From the NCBI GenBank assembly GCA_902491795.1, contig CABUIX010000013.1, positions 1 to 43,092 of the forward strand: DNA of 43,092 bases. The letters are read 5' to 3'. How positions within the stretch are numbered: position 1 is the stretch's first letter; the number at the start of each line of letters is the position of its first letter. Shown one piece after another: positions 1 to 7,488 of the stretch. The position numbers and the translations under genes are program-made. The notes below the pieces were generated by a model, which made no database searches, was not told where the DNA came from, and saw nothing but the letters and a program-made list of their open reading frames with translations. The stretch comes from an uncultured Bacteroidales bacterium. Its GTDB lineage: Bacteria; Bacteroidota; Bacteroidia; Bacteroidales; UBA932.

Positions 1-110
1 CCATGGCTGCCAGATGGCTGTTGGTGTTCCCGATGAATTGCAGGAACCGGCATACGCCACCCGCATTGCTACCCATCCCGGCAATTTGCTCCAAGGAAAA
101 CCACAGCAAG

Positions 111-376
111 TGAAAGGAAAGCACGAAGCAACCTCAGCGAGCCGGCCACAGGTGCAGCGAGGCAGGATCTCCCCGAATCAAACGCCTGACGAGCGGTGCC
201 TGCAGCGGGCAGCGGAATGGCGGGAACGGTGACAGGCAACAGCGACACTTGCTATCGACAGGAACAACGGCTGCAGCTGAAAAGACAAAGCAGCTTCAGC
301 AAGCCCGCCGCAGCGCCGCGAGAAAGGCCCTTCCCAAATCAAACGCCTGACAAGCGGCATCTGCGGCGGGCTTGCT
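111..376. repeat. Two diverged intergenic repeats, about 161 bp apart
   Basis: The stretch 1-427 holds no convincing gene; short ORFs on both strands there show no recognisable family. It does contain a diverged direct repeat. Copy A spans about 111-210 and copy B about 278-371. The best-conserved core, AATCAAACGCCTGAC followed by RAGCGG, lies at 176-196 and again at 337-357 with one mismatch. The flanks align with a few indels, for example an AAGCA..CTCAGCRAGCC.. segment before the core and a CTGCRGCGGGC segment after it. More copies may lie to the left of the window. The identity of the element is unknown. Confidence 0.6.
298..376. repeat. Long inverted repeat (hairpin/cruciform) downstream of mltG
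   Basis: Within copy B of the intergenic repeat, a perfect 16-bp inverted repeat (arms AGCAAGCCCGCCGCAG at 298-313 and its complement at 361-376) encloses the conserved core. Pairing continues inward with GCCGC (315-319) against GCGGC (354-358). It lies about 50 bp past the mltG stop, so its transcript could form a long stem that ends or protects the 3' end of the rpsA-mltG mRNA. No T-tract is evident, so a classical intrinsic terminator is not claimed. Copy A has only an imperfect version of this stem. Confidence 0.6.
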
Positions 377-427
377 CTGGAACTTCGGCAAACTCAAAAA
401 CAGGACAGACCAGCCACAAACAGACTG

Positions 428-1468
428 TCAGCTGATATTGCGCTCGCGCAAAGCCCTGCGATAAGCAGCAGCATTGCGGTTATGCTCAGAAAGCGTGCGC
501 GCGAACAGATGAGTACCCGAAAAATCAGGATTCGCGCAGAAAAACAGATTCCCCTTTCCGCGCTCACCACCGTAATCAGGATTCAGCACAGCCTCAAGAG
601 CAGCACGCCCGGGCACGCAGATAGGCCCCGGAGGCAGCCCGGCATGTCTGTAAGTATTGTACGGAGAATCCACCTGCAGATGCTTGTTCAGCACACGGTT
701 GATGCTGTAGTCAAAACAATAGGCAACAGTGGGATCAGCCTGAAGTGGCATTCCGAGAGAGAGCCTGTTGAGGTAAACACCGGCAATCAAAGGCATCTCA
801 GCCTCGCTGTTGGTCTCAGCATCCACTATGGAGGCAAGAATTGAGACTTCCATGCGGCTTAAGCCCACCGCCTCTGCCTTGGCGTCATTCTCAGGGGTCC
901 AAAAAGCATCATAAGCCTCTTTCTGCCTACCCAGAAAATCCTCAACCGTCGCCGTCCAGTACATCTCATATGTAGCCGGCATCAGAAGGGCAAACACATT
1001 GCCCGAGTCAAAGCCATAACGGCCGAGAAGCTCGTCGTCGTCAAGAGCCTTCCTTACCGTGGCCGAATCCAGCAAAAGCTGGCTGCTTATCTTGGCCGCA
1101 ATATTTCCCTTGAGCCTGAGATTCCCGGAAAGCGTCACTTTCACCGGGGTCTGCCACCCGTTGTTCAACATGCGCGCAACATAAACGCTCGAACTGGACG
1201 GACTGACAGTATAATGACCTGGTGTGATATACTCCCCTACCCGTTTTTTCCTGAATGTCCTTTCAAGACTCCTGATGCTCCGAACATCACCCTTGTCGGC
1301 AATTTCCGCAAGGGCCTCCTCTGCCGTAGTCCCAGGATAGACGTAGATGTCAGCCGATTTCCTGAAATTGGGCAGCTTGTTGTCACGCAGATAACGCCAC
1401 GAAACCGAAGCGCACACCACCACAGCCACGGCAGCGGCAAGCAGGACCACTTTCTTCAATGATTTCAT
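428..1468 (-). CDS. mltG: Endolytic murein transglycosylase MltG (YceG family)
   Basis: Membrane-anchored lytic transglycosylase that cuts nascent peptidoglycan strands and is thought to set glycan chain length. The 346-residue protein has an N-terminal membrane segment (about residues 6-25), a LysM-like subdomain (about 40-115) and the YceG catalytic domain. The family signature is seen as ASIVDAETNSEAE (212-224), then GVYLNRL and LQADPTVAY; E218 is the expected catalytic glutamate, the same number as in E. coli. The C-terminal YNTYRHAGLPPGPI motif (270-283) is also intact. Its ATG overlaps the stop of the upstream LysM-glucosaminidase gene in an ATGA junction (1465-1468), so the two cell-wall enzymes are probably translationally coupled. 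Confidence 0.95.
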   Translation of the reverse strand: MKSLKKVVLLAAAVAVVVCASVSWRYLRDNKLPNFRKSADIYVYPGTTAEEALAEIADKGDVRSIRSLERTFRKKRVGEYITPGHYTVSPSSSSVYVARMLNNGWQTPVKVTLSGNLRLKGNIAAKISSQLLLDSATVRKALDDDELLGRYGFDSGNVFALLMPATYEMYWTATVEDFLGRQKEAYDAFWTPENDAKAEAVGLSRMEVSILASIVDAETNSEAEMPLIAGVYLNRLSLGMPLQADPTVAYCFDYSINRVLNKHLQVDSPYNTYRHAGLPPGPICVPGRAALEAVLNPDYGGERGKGNLFFCANPDFSGTHLFARTLSEHNRNAAAYRRALRERNIS

Positions 1469-2412
1469 TTCTCCTTCCTGAGCAATACCGTGTCACCCTC
1501 TTCAAGGTATATGTCGACCAGCATGGGATTGAGCTTCTCGACTGCATCAAGCCTGACACCGAAACGCTGGGAAATTTCCCACAAAGTTTCACCGTCATGC
1601 CCCACTACATATTTCGAAACGCCCTTGGCTGCCTGCGCTTTTTTCCTGGCAAGGTAGACAATAGTCCCGGCTTCGATGGGAGCCTCACTGTCAAGGTCAT
1701 TGAAACGCAGCAGTTCCTTCGTGAAAAGTCCGTTTGCGGCCGCTATGGAACGGTAAGTTTCCCCGTCAAGCGAGTACACGAAAGGAACACCGTTGACCTC
1801 ATATATCCGGCGCTGCAGACTGACGTTCACCGTTTCGCGGTAATTCCTCTGGACAGTTTCAGGCGGAAGCTCGCGCGGAGTCTCGATCTTAAGCGGAGTT
1901 TCCTCGGACACCTTGACGTCCCTGTCATAGCGATAAAGCTCATATTTCTCGATAAGCGCTATCAATTTGTTCGCATATGAGGGATCAGTGGCATAACCGG
2001 CCTTCTTCAGCCCCCTGGCCCAACCCTTATAGTCTTCGGGATCGAGATCAAACAGGGACTTGTACCTGTCTCTGTAGCGCAGGAAGTCCGAATGGTCGCG
2101 GAATGAAGCCTCGGCATTGGGATACACCCGGAAGCACTCCCTTCTGGCATCGTCATCACGCCTCATGGTTTTGCCGTCCCAGTCATTGTGACACTTGATT
2201 CCGAAATGGTTGTTGCCCTTGACGGCCAACTTGGATTGGCCAGAATTCGATTCGAGTATGCCTTGTGCCAGAGTTATGCTGGCCGGAACGCCCGTACGCT
2301 TCATCTCGCGGATGGCCAGATCCGAATATTTGCTGATATAATCAACTGTAGGGTCGCTGGAGGCTCCAACGGCAAGCACCAACGACAAAAGGATGACGAA
2401 TAACCGTTTCAT
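1465..2412 (-). CDS. Secreted GH73-type glucosaminidase with two LysM domains
   Basis: Predicted peptidoglycan hydrolase of 315 residues. A short signal peptide (about 1-17) precedes a GH73/flagellar-FlgJ-like glucosaminidase domain (about 22-164). The conserved glutamate sits in TLAQGILESNSGQS (E54 is the likely catalytic acid), followed by NNHFGIKC and a C-terminal AGYATDPSYANKL motif typical of the family. Two LysM peptidoglycan-binding modules follow, about 211-257 and 269-312. It lies between rnz (14-nt gap) and mltG (4-nt overlap), so a wall hydrolase and a wall transglycosylase are made together. Exact bond specificity (endo-N-acetylglucosaminidase) is inferred from family membership. 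Confidence 0.88.
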   Translation of the reverse strand: MKRLFVILLSLVLAVGASSDPTVDYISKYSDLAIREMKRTGVPASITLAQGILESNSGQSKLAVKGNNHFGIKCHNDWDGKTMRRDDDARRECFRVYPNAEASFRDHSDFLRYRDRYKSLFDLDPEDYKGWARGLKKAGYATDPSYANKLIALIEKYELYRYDRDVKVSEETPLKIETPRELPPETVQRNYRETVNVSLQRRIYEVNGVPFVYSLDGETYRSIAAANGLFTKELLRFNDLDSEAPIEAGTIVYLARKKAQAAKGVSKYVVGHDGETLWEISQRFGVRLDAVEKLNPMLVDIYLEEGDTVLLRKEK

Positions 2413-2426
2413 TGGGCACGAATATA

Positions 2427-3239
2427 CTAAAATTCAAGGACATCGCCGTCCTGGACAGCCACAGTGTCCGGAAAAACCTTGCGGCACTCGGCAAGATAGG
2501 CCTCAAAATCGTTGATCCGTGAAGAATAATGTCCGACAAGAAGTCTTCCGGCTCCTGCGCGCAAAGCACATTCCGCAGCCTGAACCGTAGTGGAATGGTG
2601 ATGCAGCTCCGCCTTGTCCGCCATATCCTCTGTGTATGTTGCTTCATGATACAAAACGGTCACTCCGCGCACCCATTCAGGCAATTCCGGGAACGGAGCG
2701 GTATCGGAACAGTACGCATATGACTTGAGCGGCTGCGCAAAGCCACCGTCCCCGAGACGCGGCCTTGCTTCAGAAGGCACTTCGTCAAATCTCCATCCGT
2801 AGCACTCGATCTTGTGATTCAGCGGAAATGCCGTTACACGCACATACCTTGTCTCGGCAACAACCTGCGGAGCGGAACATTTCACTGCATGGAAGACAAT
2901 CTTATAATTCATCCCGTCTCCGAAAAACGCACGGAAGAAATTGAGCACCGAACCCAGGGCCTGCGGGCCATAGACATCCAGATCGGCGGTGCGGCCGTAC
3001 ATGGCCATAGAATTCAGCAGTCCGAAGATGCCGAACAGGTGGTCCCCATGGATATGGGATATGAATATCGCGTCAATCTTCAGAAAAGACAGGTGGGCGC
3101 GCCTCAGCTGCTGCTGCGTGCCTTCCCCGCAATCAACAAGAAACAAGCGCCCATGCACTGAGAGCACCTGGGCGCTTGGATTTCTGTCAGAAATGGGCAT
3201 GGCCGAAGCCGTGCCCATTATCTTCAGAGAGAAATTCAT
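2427..3239 (-). CDS. rnz: Ribonuclease Z (tRNA 3'-endonuclease), shortened form
   Basis: Zinc-dependent beta-lactamase-fold nuclease that removes 3' trailers from tRNA precursors lacking encoded CCA. Both tRNAs in this window lack an encoded CCA, consistent with needing it. The metal motif is SHIHGDHLFG (H62, H64, D66, H67); further family motifs are GTQQQL (40-45), YCSDTAPF, LYHEATY and a HHSTTVQAA segment near the C-terminus. At 270 residues it is about 35 shorter than usual Rnz (near 305). The missing part lies between a GWRFDE-type strand and YCSDT, where relatives carry an extra loop before PRSYAYCSDT. The start is ATG, 6 nt after rpsA. Function is confident; the effect of the short loop is not known. 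Confidence 0.93.
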   Translation of the reverse strand: MNFSLKIMGTASAMPISDRNPSAQVLSVHGRLFLVDCGEGTQQQLRRAHLSFLKIDAIFISHIHGDHLFGIFGLLNSMAMYGRTADLDVYGPQALGSVLNFFRAFFGDGMNYKIVFHAVKCSAPQVVAETRYVRVTAFPLNHKIECYGWRFDEVPSEARPRLGDGGFAQPLKSYAYCSDTAPFPELPEWVRGVTVLYHEATYTEDMADKAELHHHSTTVQAAECALRAGAGRLLVGHYSSRINDFEAYLAECRKVFPDTVAVQDGDVLEF

Positions 3240-3245
3240 ATTATA

Positions 3246-5117
3246 TTATTCATTTCCCTTTTCGAGTTTCTCCTTGAGTGCTGCGAGAGCGTCGATGTCG
3301 CCGAGAGTTGTCTTCTCGATGCTGGAGTTGACCTTCTTTACAGACTTCTTCATGCTCTCTGCCTCAGCTGCTGCTGCCTTCTCCTTGGCCTCTGAGTAAG
3401 TACGGAGGTGTGACAGGAGGATGCGGCGGGTAGAGCGGCGGAGTTCAATAACCTTGAAGGGAAGTGTCTCGCCTGCAACTGCCTGCTTGCCGTCTTCCTT
3501 CACAAGGTCACGGGTGAAAGCGAAGCCTTCGACATTGCCGTCGAGGGTGATGTTTGCTCCCTTGTCGGTAAGTGATGCAACGGTTCCCTCAACAACAGAG
3601 CCTACCGGATACTTGGCCTCAACCTCATCCCAAGGATTGGCTGTGAGCTGCTTGATGCCAAGGCTGAGCTTGTGGTTTGCCTCATCGAAGTCAAGGATCT
3701 GCACATCGATGGTATCACCTGTGTTGACAACCTCTGAAGGATGCTTGATCTTGTTCCAGCTGAGGTCGCTGATGTGAACGAGACCTTCAACACCATCCTC
3801 AAGTTCTGCAAACACACCGAAATTGGTGATGTTGCGGACAACTGCCTTGTGCTTGCTTCCGACAGGATACTTCTCGCGGATGTTCTCCCAAGGGTTGGGC
3901 ATGAGCTGCTTCAGGCCGAGGGAAATCTTGCGGGCCTCACGGTCAATTGAAAGGATCTGGGCCTCAACCTCGTCTCCGACCTTGAGGAACTCCTGTGCTG
4001 AGTGAAGCCTGGGAGACCATGACATCTCGGATACGTGAACAAGTCCTTCTACACCGGGCTCAATCTCGACGAATGCGCCGTAGTCGGCAATGAGAATAAC
4101 CTTGCCCTTGACCTTGTCGCCGACCTTGAGATCAGGATTGAGAGTATCCCAAGGATGAGGAGTGAGCTGCTTCAGGCCGAGAGCGATACGCTTCTGCTGC
4201 TCGTTGAAGTCGAGAACGACGACCTTGATCTTCTGGTCGAGGGAAACGACTTCCTCAGGGTTGTTGATGCGGCCCCAAGAGAGATCAGTGATGTGGATGA
4301 GTCCGTCCACACCGCCGAGGTCAACAAATACTCCGTAGTGGGTGATGTTCTTGACAACTCCCTCGAGTACCTGTCCCTTCTCGAGCTTGCTGATGAGTTC
4401 TGCACGCCTCTGCTCCTGCTCTGCCTCGAGAAGGGCCTTGTGTGATACAACCACATTGCGGAACTCCTGGTTTATCTTTACAATCTTGCAGTCGATGGTC
4501 TGGTTGACGAACTGGTCATAGTCGCGGATGGGCTTGATGTCGATCTGTGAACCGGGGAGGAATGCCTCAATTCCGAACACATCCACGATCATGCCGCCCT
4601 TGGTGCGGGTCTTTACAAAGCCCTTGACGATCTCGTCGTTCTCGTAAGCTTCGTTTACCCTGTCCCAAGACTTGAGAGTGCGGGCCTTGCGGTGAGAGAG
4701 CACGAGCTGGCCTTTCTTGTCCTCTGCCGACTCAACATAAACCTCCACCTTGTCGCCGACCTTGAGGTCAGGATTGTAGCGGAACTCGGACACGGGGATA
4801 ACGCCCTCGCTCTTTCCTCCGATGTTCACAACAACCTCACGCTTGGTGATGCTGGTTACTTCTCCCTCAACGACCTCGTTCTCGACGACCTTTGAGAGAG
4901 TCTTGTCGTATGCCTCTTCAATGGCTTTCCTGTCCTCGGCGCTGTTGCCCTCGCCGCCTTCAAATGCATCCCAGTCAAAGTCCTCAGGCTTTACTGAAGC
5001 ATTGACGATTGACGATTTCCTTGCAGGTGCCTTTTCTTCTGCAGCTGCAGGGGTTGCTTCCGTCGCGGCGACCGGAGCGGTCTGCTCTTCGACTTTCTTG
5101 ATTTCTGATTCTGACAT
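3246..5117 (-). CDS. rpsA: 30S ribosomal protein S1
   Basis: RNA-binding ribosomal protein that helps mRNA load on the 30S subunit, of special weight in Bacteroidota where Shine-Dalgarno pairing is little used. The 623 residues hold six S1 (OB-fold) repeats at about 80-142, 160-227, 246-316, 331-401, 418-488 and 503-571. The last four share the GLVH(I/V)S(D/E)(L/M)SW core, and repeats 3-5 are followed by a KQL..(H/N)PW linker. The N-terminus (1-75) is acidic and alanine-rich; the C-tail (572-623) is lysine/alanine-rich and probably helical. It heads the rpsA-rnz-glucosaminidase-mltG run and has its own promoter and a hairpin-bearing leader. Codon use is strongly biased, as expected for high expression. 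Confidence 0.98.
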   Translation of the reverse strand: MSESEIKKVEEQTAPVAATEATPAAAEEKAPARKSSIVNASVKPEDFDWDAFEGGEGNSAEDRKAIEEAYDKTLSKVVENEVVEGEVTSITKREVVVNIGGKSEGVIPVSEFRYNPDLKVGDKVEVYVESAEDKKGQLVLSHRKARTLKSWDRVNEAYENDEIVKGFVKTRTKGGMIVDVFGIEAFLPGSQIDIKPIRDYDQFVNQTIDCKIVKINQEFRNVVVSHKALLEAEQEQRRAELISKLEKGQVLEGVVKNITHYGVFVDLGGVDGLIHITDLSWGRINNPEEVVSLDQKIKVVVLDFNEQQKRIALGLKQLTPHPWDTLNPDLKVGDKVKGKVILIADYGAFVEIEPGVEGLVHVSEMSWSPRLHSAQEFLKVGDEVEAQILSIDREARKISLGLKQLMPNPWENIREKYPVGSKHKAVVRNITNFGVFAELEDGVEGLVHISDLSWNKIKHPSEVVNTGDTIDVQILDFDEANHKLSLGIKQLTANPWDEVEAKYPVGSVVEGTVASLTDKGANITLDGNVEGFAFTRDLVKEDGKQAVAGETLPFKVIELRRSTRRILLSHLRTYSEAKEKAAAAEAESMKKSVKKVNSSIEKTTLGDIDALAALKEKLEKGNE

Positions 5118-5161
5118 TGTAGTTAAAAATGCAAAATTAGTTGTTTGACATTATGTTATGA

Positions 5162-5189
5162 GCCCTCCGGCGCAGGCCGGAATCCGGGC
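5162..5189 (-). promoter_or_regulatory. GC-rich hairpin at the 5' end of the rpsA leader
   Basis: On the minus strand the predicted rpsA mRNA starts with GCCC, four bases, TCCGGC, loop CTGC, GCCGGA, GGGC. This is a perfect 6-bp inner stem extended by a 4-bp outer stem across a bulge. It sits right at the expected transcription start and about 45 nt upstream of the ATG. Known S1 genes are autoregulated through their leaders in other bacteria; a role here is inference. Confidence 0.5.
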
Positions 5190-5192
5190 GCG

Positions 5193-5222
5193 CAAAGATA
5201 GCAAATAATTCTGATAATCAAA
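5193..5222 (-). promoter_or_regulatory. rpsA promoter (Bacteroidetes -33/-7 type)
   Basis: Minus-strand TTTG (complement of 5219-5222, overlapping the corA stop) is followed after 18 bp by TATCTTTG (complement of 5193-5200), matching the TTTG / TAnnTTTG consensus. Transcription should begin near 5187, giving a leader of about 70 nt. Confidence 0.72.
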
Positions 5223-6174
5223 GCATTTTCTTCCTTTTGAAGAAATACCATATCATTGCCCCCATGAGCAGGATCATGATTGCGACAATCGCAATCCACG
5301 CCCAGTCAAGACCGGCAAGCGGAAGACGCACGTTCATTCCGTAGAAACTTGCCACGAGGGTTGCAGGCATAAGGAGAATGGACACGAAGGTGAAGACCTT
5401 CATTATCCTGTTCTGGTCGAGATTGATTATACCGATGACTGTCTCCTGCATGTACTCCAGCCGCTCGAAGGTGAAGCTGATGTGGTTCACAAGCGACGCA
5501 ATATCCTGCAGGATGATGCCGAGACGTTCGCGCAGTTCCGCATCCTTGGGAAATATCTTGCTCTTCATCAGGTTGGAGATCAGCCTCTGCTTGTCTATCA
5601 TGTTCGCCCTGACATTCATCGCATTCTGCTGCATCTGGTTGATGTCCAGCAGGAAATCCTCGTTGATGTCCTCGTTCTGGTTGATGCGCCTGCTGTATCG
5701 GGTGACGTCCTTGGAGATCAACTCCACAATATCCGCATCGAGGTCGACACGCCTGTCCATGATGTCGACGAAAACGGTATTGCCGTCGGGATATTCATCC
5801 GGCAGAGCCTGCATCTTGAGCTGAAGGGTGTTGAGTGACCTCAGGGGAATTTCCCTGATTGTCGTGAGAATGCCCTTGACAAGGATGAATGACACAGCAT
5901 CCATCAGCATCTCGTCGTCTGCAGGCGAAAGGAAGTTGGTATTCGCGAAGATTGCGCCATTCTCTTCCGAGAAGCGTGATGAACTTTCAATTTCCTCCGC
6001 TTCCGCACGGCTCTGGATCTCCGTTCCGAGATATTTTTCGACAAGACGCTTCTGCTCACCGGTCGGCTGAAGCATGTCTATCCATATTACATTCTCCCTG
6101 CTTATTGCAGCAAGTTCCGTTTCCGACTGGCTGACAAGTATTTCAGCCCCGCTCCTGTAGAAAATTTTTACCAT
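5218..6174 (-). CDS. corA: CorA family magnesium/divalent cation channel
   Basis: Pentameric inner-membrane channel for Mg2+ (or Co2+/Ni2+) uptake. From the ATG at 6174 the protein has 318 residues: a large cytoplasmic funnel domain, a long pore helix, then two membrane segments (about 260-279 and 291-311). The signature YGMN ends the first of these (Y278-N281). The acidic NEDINEDFLLDIN stretch (167-179) lies in the helical part before the pore. The C-terminus is basic (FKRKKML), as in the family. An upstream in-frame GTG at 6201 would add nine residues (PGSIQGRP-type) that do not look like CorA, so ATG is preferred. It has its own promoter and is separate from mntP upstream. Confidence 0.93.
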   Translation of the reverse strand: MVKIFYRSGAEILVSQSETELAAISRENVIWIDMLQPTGEQKRLVEKYLGTEIQSRAEAEEIESSSRFSEENGAIFANTNFLSPADDEMLMDAVSFILVKGILTTIREIPLRSLNTLQLKMQALPDEYPDGNTVFVDIMDRRVDLDADIVELISKDVTRYSRRINQNEDINEDFLLDINQMQQNAMNVRANMIDKQRLISNLMKSKIFPKDAELRERLGIILQDIASLVNHISFTFERLEYMQETVIGIINLDQNRIMKVFTFVSILLMPATLVASFYGMNVRLPLAGLDWAWIAIVAIMILLMGAMIWYFFKRKKML

Positions 6175-6232
6175 CGGCCTTCCTTGGATTGATCCCGGCA
6201 CTCTTGTCGGAAGGGTTAAACAACGCGGACTT

Positions 6233-6254
6233 GCCGGAACAGCGCAAATCCGGC
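6233..6254 (-). promoter_or_regulatory. Hairpin in the corA leader
   Basis: The minus-strand leader of corA contains GCCGGA, a 10-base loop, and TCCGGC, a perfect 6-bp stem starting at about the predicted transcription start. The arms use the same GCCGGA/TCCGGC pair as the rpsA leader hairpin. It does not resemble a known Mg2+ riboswitch to me. Confidence 0.35.
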
Positions 6255-6257
6255 CCG

Positions 6258-6287
6258 CAAAGATAAAAATTTTTTACAGAATTCAAA
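6258..6287 (-). promoter_or_regulatory. corA promoter (Bacteroidetes -33/-7 type)
   Basis: Minus-strand TTTG (complement of 6284-6287), an AT-rich 18-bp spacer, and TATCTTTG (complement of 6258-6265). Predicted start near 6251, giving a leader of about 75 nt before the ATG at 6174. Confidence 0.72.
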
Positions 6288-6300
6288 AAAAGGGAGAACG

Positions 6301-6861
6301 TCAGAACAGGAAAGAAAAACCTATTCCAACCAGCACAATTCCTCCCGCAGTCTCGGCGATACGGCCAACGTTTCTTCCCTTCAGGCTGCCTATGGTCTTC
6401 CCTGCCGATATCCCGGCAACAACTGAAACTGAGGTACAGGCAAAGACAGCCAGGAACAATACAGCGTCGGAAGCCGCGCTTCCCCCGCCCATCGACTGGG
6501 ACACGCCGACAGCCGCCGCGTCAATGCTTGTCGCAATGCCTCCGAGAATAATGTTTTTCCAGCCGTTGAGATTCCTGCAGCCGTCGCACCCCTTGACCCC
6601 CTCAACAATCATCGAACCGCCCACATAGGCAAGCAGCAGAAAACCGATTATGTTGGATATGGTCTGCACAAGTCCGTAGAAGACATTGCCCACCAGCCAG
6701 CCTGCGGCAAGCAGTCCCGTCTGAATCACCGCGAAAGCCAGCGCAGTAACGAATATGCTTTTCCACTCGGCTTTGCGCAGCGTCACGCTGGAGCAGAGTG
6801 AAACGGCAAAGCAGTCCGCACAGAGCGAGACTGCCAGCATAATGGATTCGACAATTGACAT
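6301..6861 (-). CDS. mntP: MntP-type manganese efflux pump
   Basis: Small inner-membrane transporter of the MntP/DUF204 family, known to export excess Mn2+. The 186 residues form about six hydrophobic segments arranged as two similar halves. Each half has the characteristic intramembrane aspartate: D16 in SLCADCFAVSL and D114 in TSIDAAAVGVS, both expected to line the ion path. A short Cys/Gly-rich loop (GCDGC, 91-95) separates the halves; it could bind metal but this is speculation. The gene follows recR by 12 nt and is probably cotranscribed with fba-recR. No yybP-ykoY-like manganese riboswitch is seen, so any Mn control is unclear. Confidence 0.85.
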   Translation of the reverse strand: MSIVESIMLAVSLCADCFAVSLCSSVTLRKAEWKSIFVTALAFAVIQTGLLAAGWLVGNVFYGLVQTISNIIGFLLLAYVGGSMIVEGVKGCDGCRNLNGWKNIILGGIATSIDAAAVGVSQSMGGGSAASDAVLFLAVFACTSVSVVAGISAGKTIGSLKGRNVGRIAETAGGIVLVGIGFSFLF

Positions 6862-6873
6862 GCGAAGACTGAC

Positions 6874-7488
6874 CTAAGGCTTGAATTCCTGCCGGTTCAT
6901 TATCGAGCGTCCGAGCGTCAGGGAATCAGCATATTCCAGATCGGCGCCGAAACTCAGGCCGCGGGCAAGAGTAGACACCTTGGCCCCAAGCCCAGCTATC
7001 TGCCTGTATATGTAAAACGCGGTCGTCTCACCTTCAACGCTTCCGCTCAACGCAAAAATGACCTCAACAGGTCCTGACGCCGCCTTGAGCCTATCGACCA
7101 GTTCCCTGACCGTTATGTCGGAAGGCCCTATTCCGTTTATCGGGGAAATGATTCCGCCGAGCACATGATAGACTCCATGGTACTGTCCCGTTTCCTCGAT
7201 ACGCATCACGTCGCGCACATTCTCTACAACGCATATTGTGGAGTGATCGCGCTTCGGGTCGGAGCATATCGAGCATGTGTCGCCGTCCGAAATCATCATG
7301 CAGGTACGGCAATAGTGAACATTGTCGGCAAGTCCGTTTATCGCATCCGCCAGATGATGAACATTCCCTGCAGGTTGCCTCAACAGGTGCAGCACCAAAC
7401 GCAAAGCGCCGCGGGAGCCCACTCCAGGAAGGGAGCTTATGGCTTCCACAGCGTCTTTGAATGACTTTGATGGGTACTTCTCAGTCAA
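6874..7488 (-). CDS. recR: Recombination mediator RecR
   Basis: RecFOR pathway protein that helps load RecA at gaps. The 204 residues contain a helix-hairpin-helix (LPGVGSRGA, 20-28), a four-cysteine zinc finger (C60, C63, C72, C75) and a Toprim domain (about 84-165) starting CVVENVRDVMRIEETG. The usual ATNPTVEGE motif reads ALSGSVEGE. The start is TTG at 7486-7488, immediately after the fba stop codon. No nearer ATG exists, and the N-terminus (..KYPSKSFKDAVEAISSLPG) lines up with other RecR proteins from this point, so the rare start is accepted. Translation is probably coupled to fba. Confidence 0.93.
   Translation of the reverse strand: MTEKYPSKSFKDAVEAISSLPGVGSRGALRLVLHLLRQPAGNVHHLADAINGLADNVHYCRTCMMISDGDTCSICSDPKRDHSTICVVENVRDVMRIEETGQYHGVYHVLGGIISPINGIGPSDITVRELVDRLKAASGPVEVIFALSGSVEGETTAFYIYRQIAGLGAKVSTLARGLSFGADLEYADSLTLGRSIMNRQEFKP

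Noticed and set aside
14..435. Short plus- and minus-strand reading frames in the left intergenic region
   Set aside because: No family similarity, they overlap each other, and the region is better explained by the repeat/hairpin elements.
6175..6201. GTG start for corA adding nine residues
   Set aside because: The added residues are unlike CorA N-termini, and ATG 6174 gives a normal protein.
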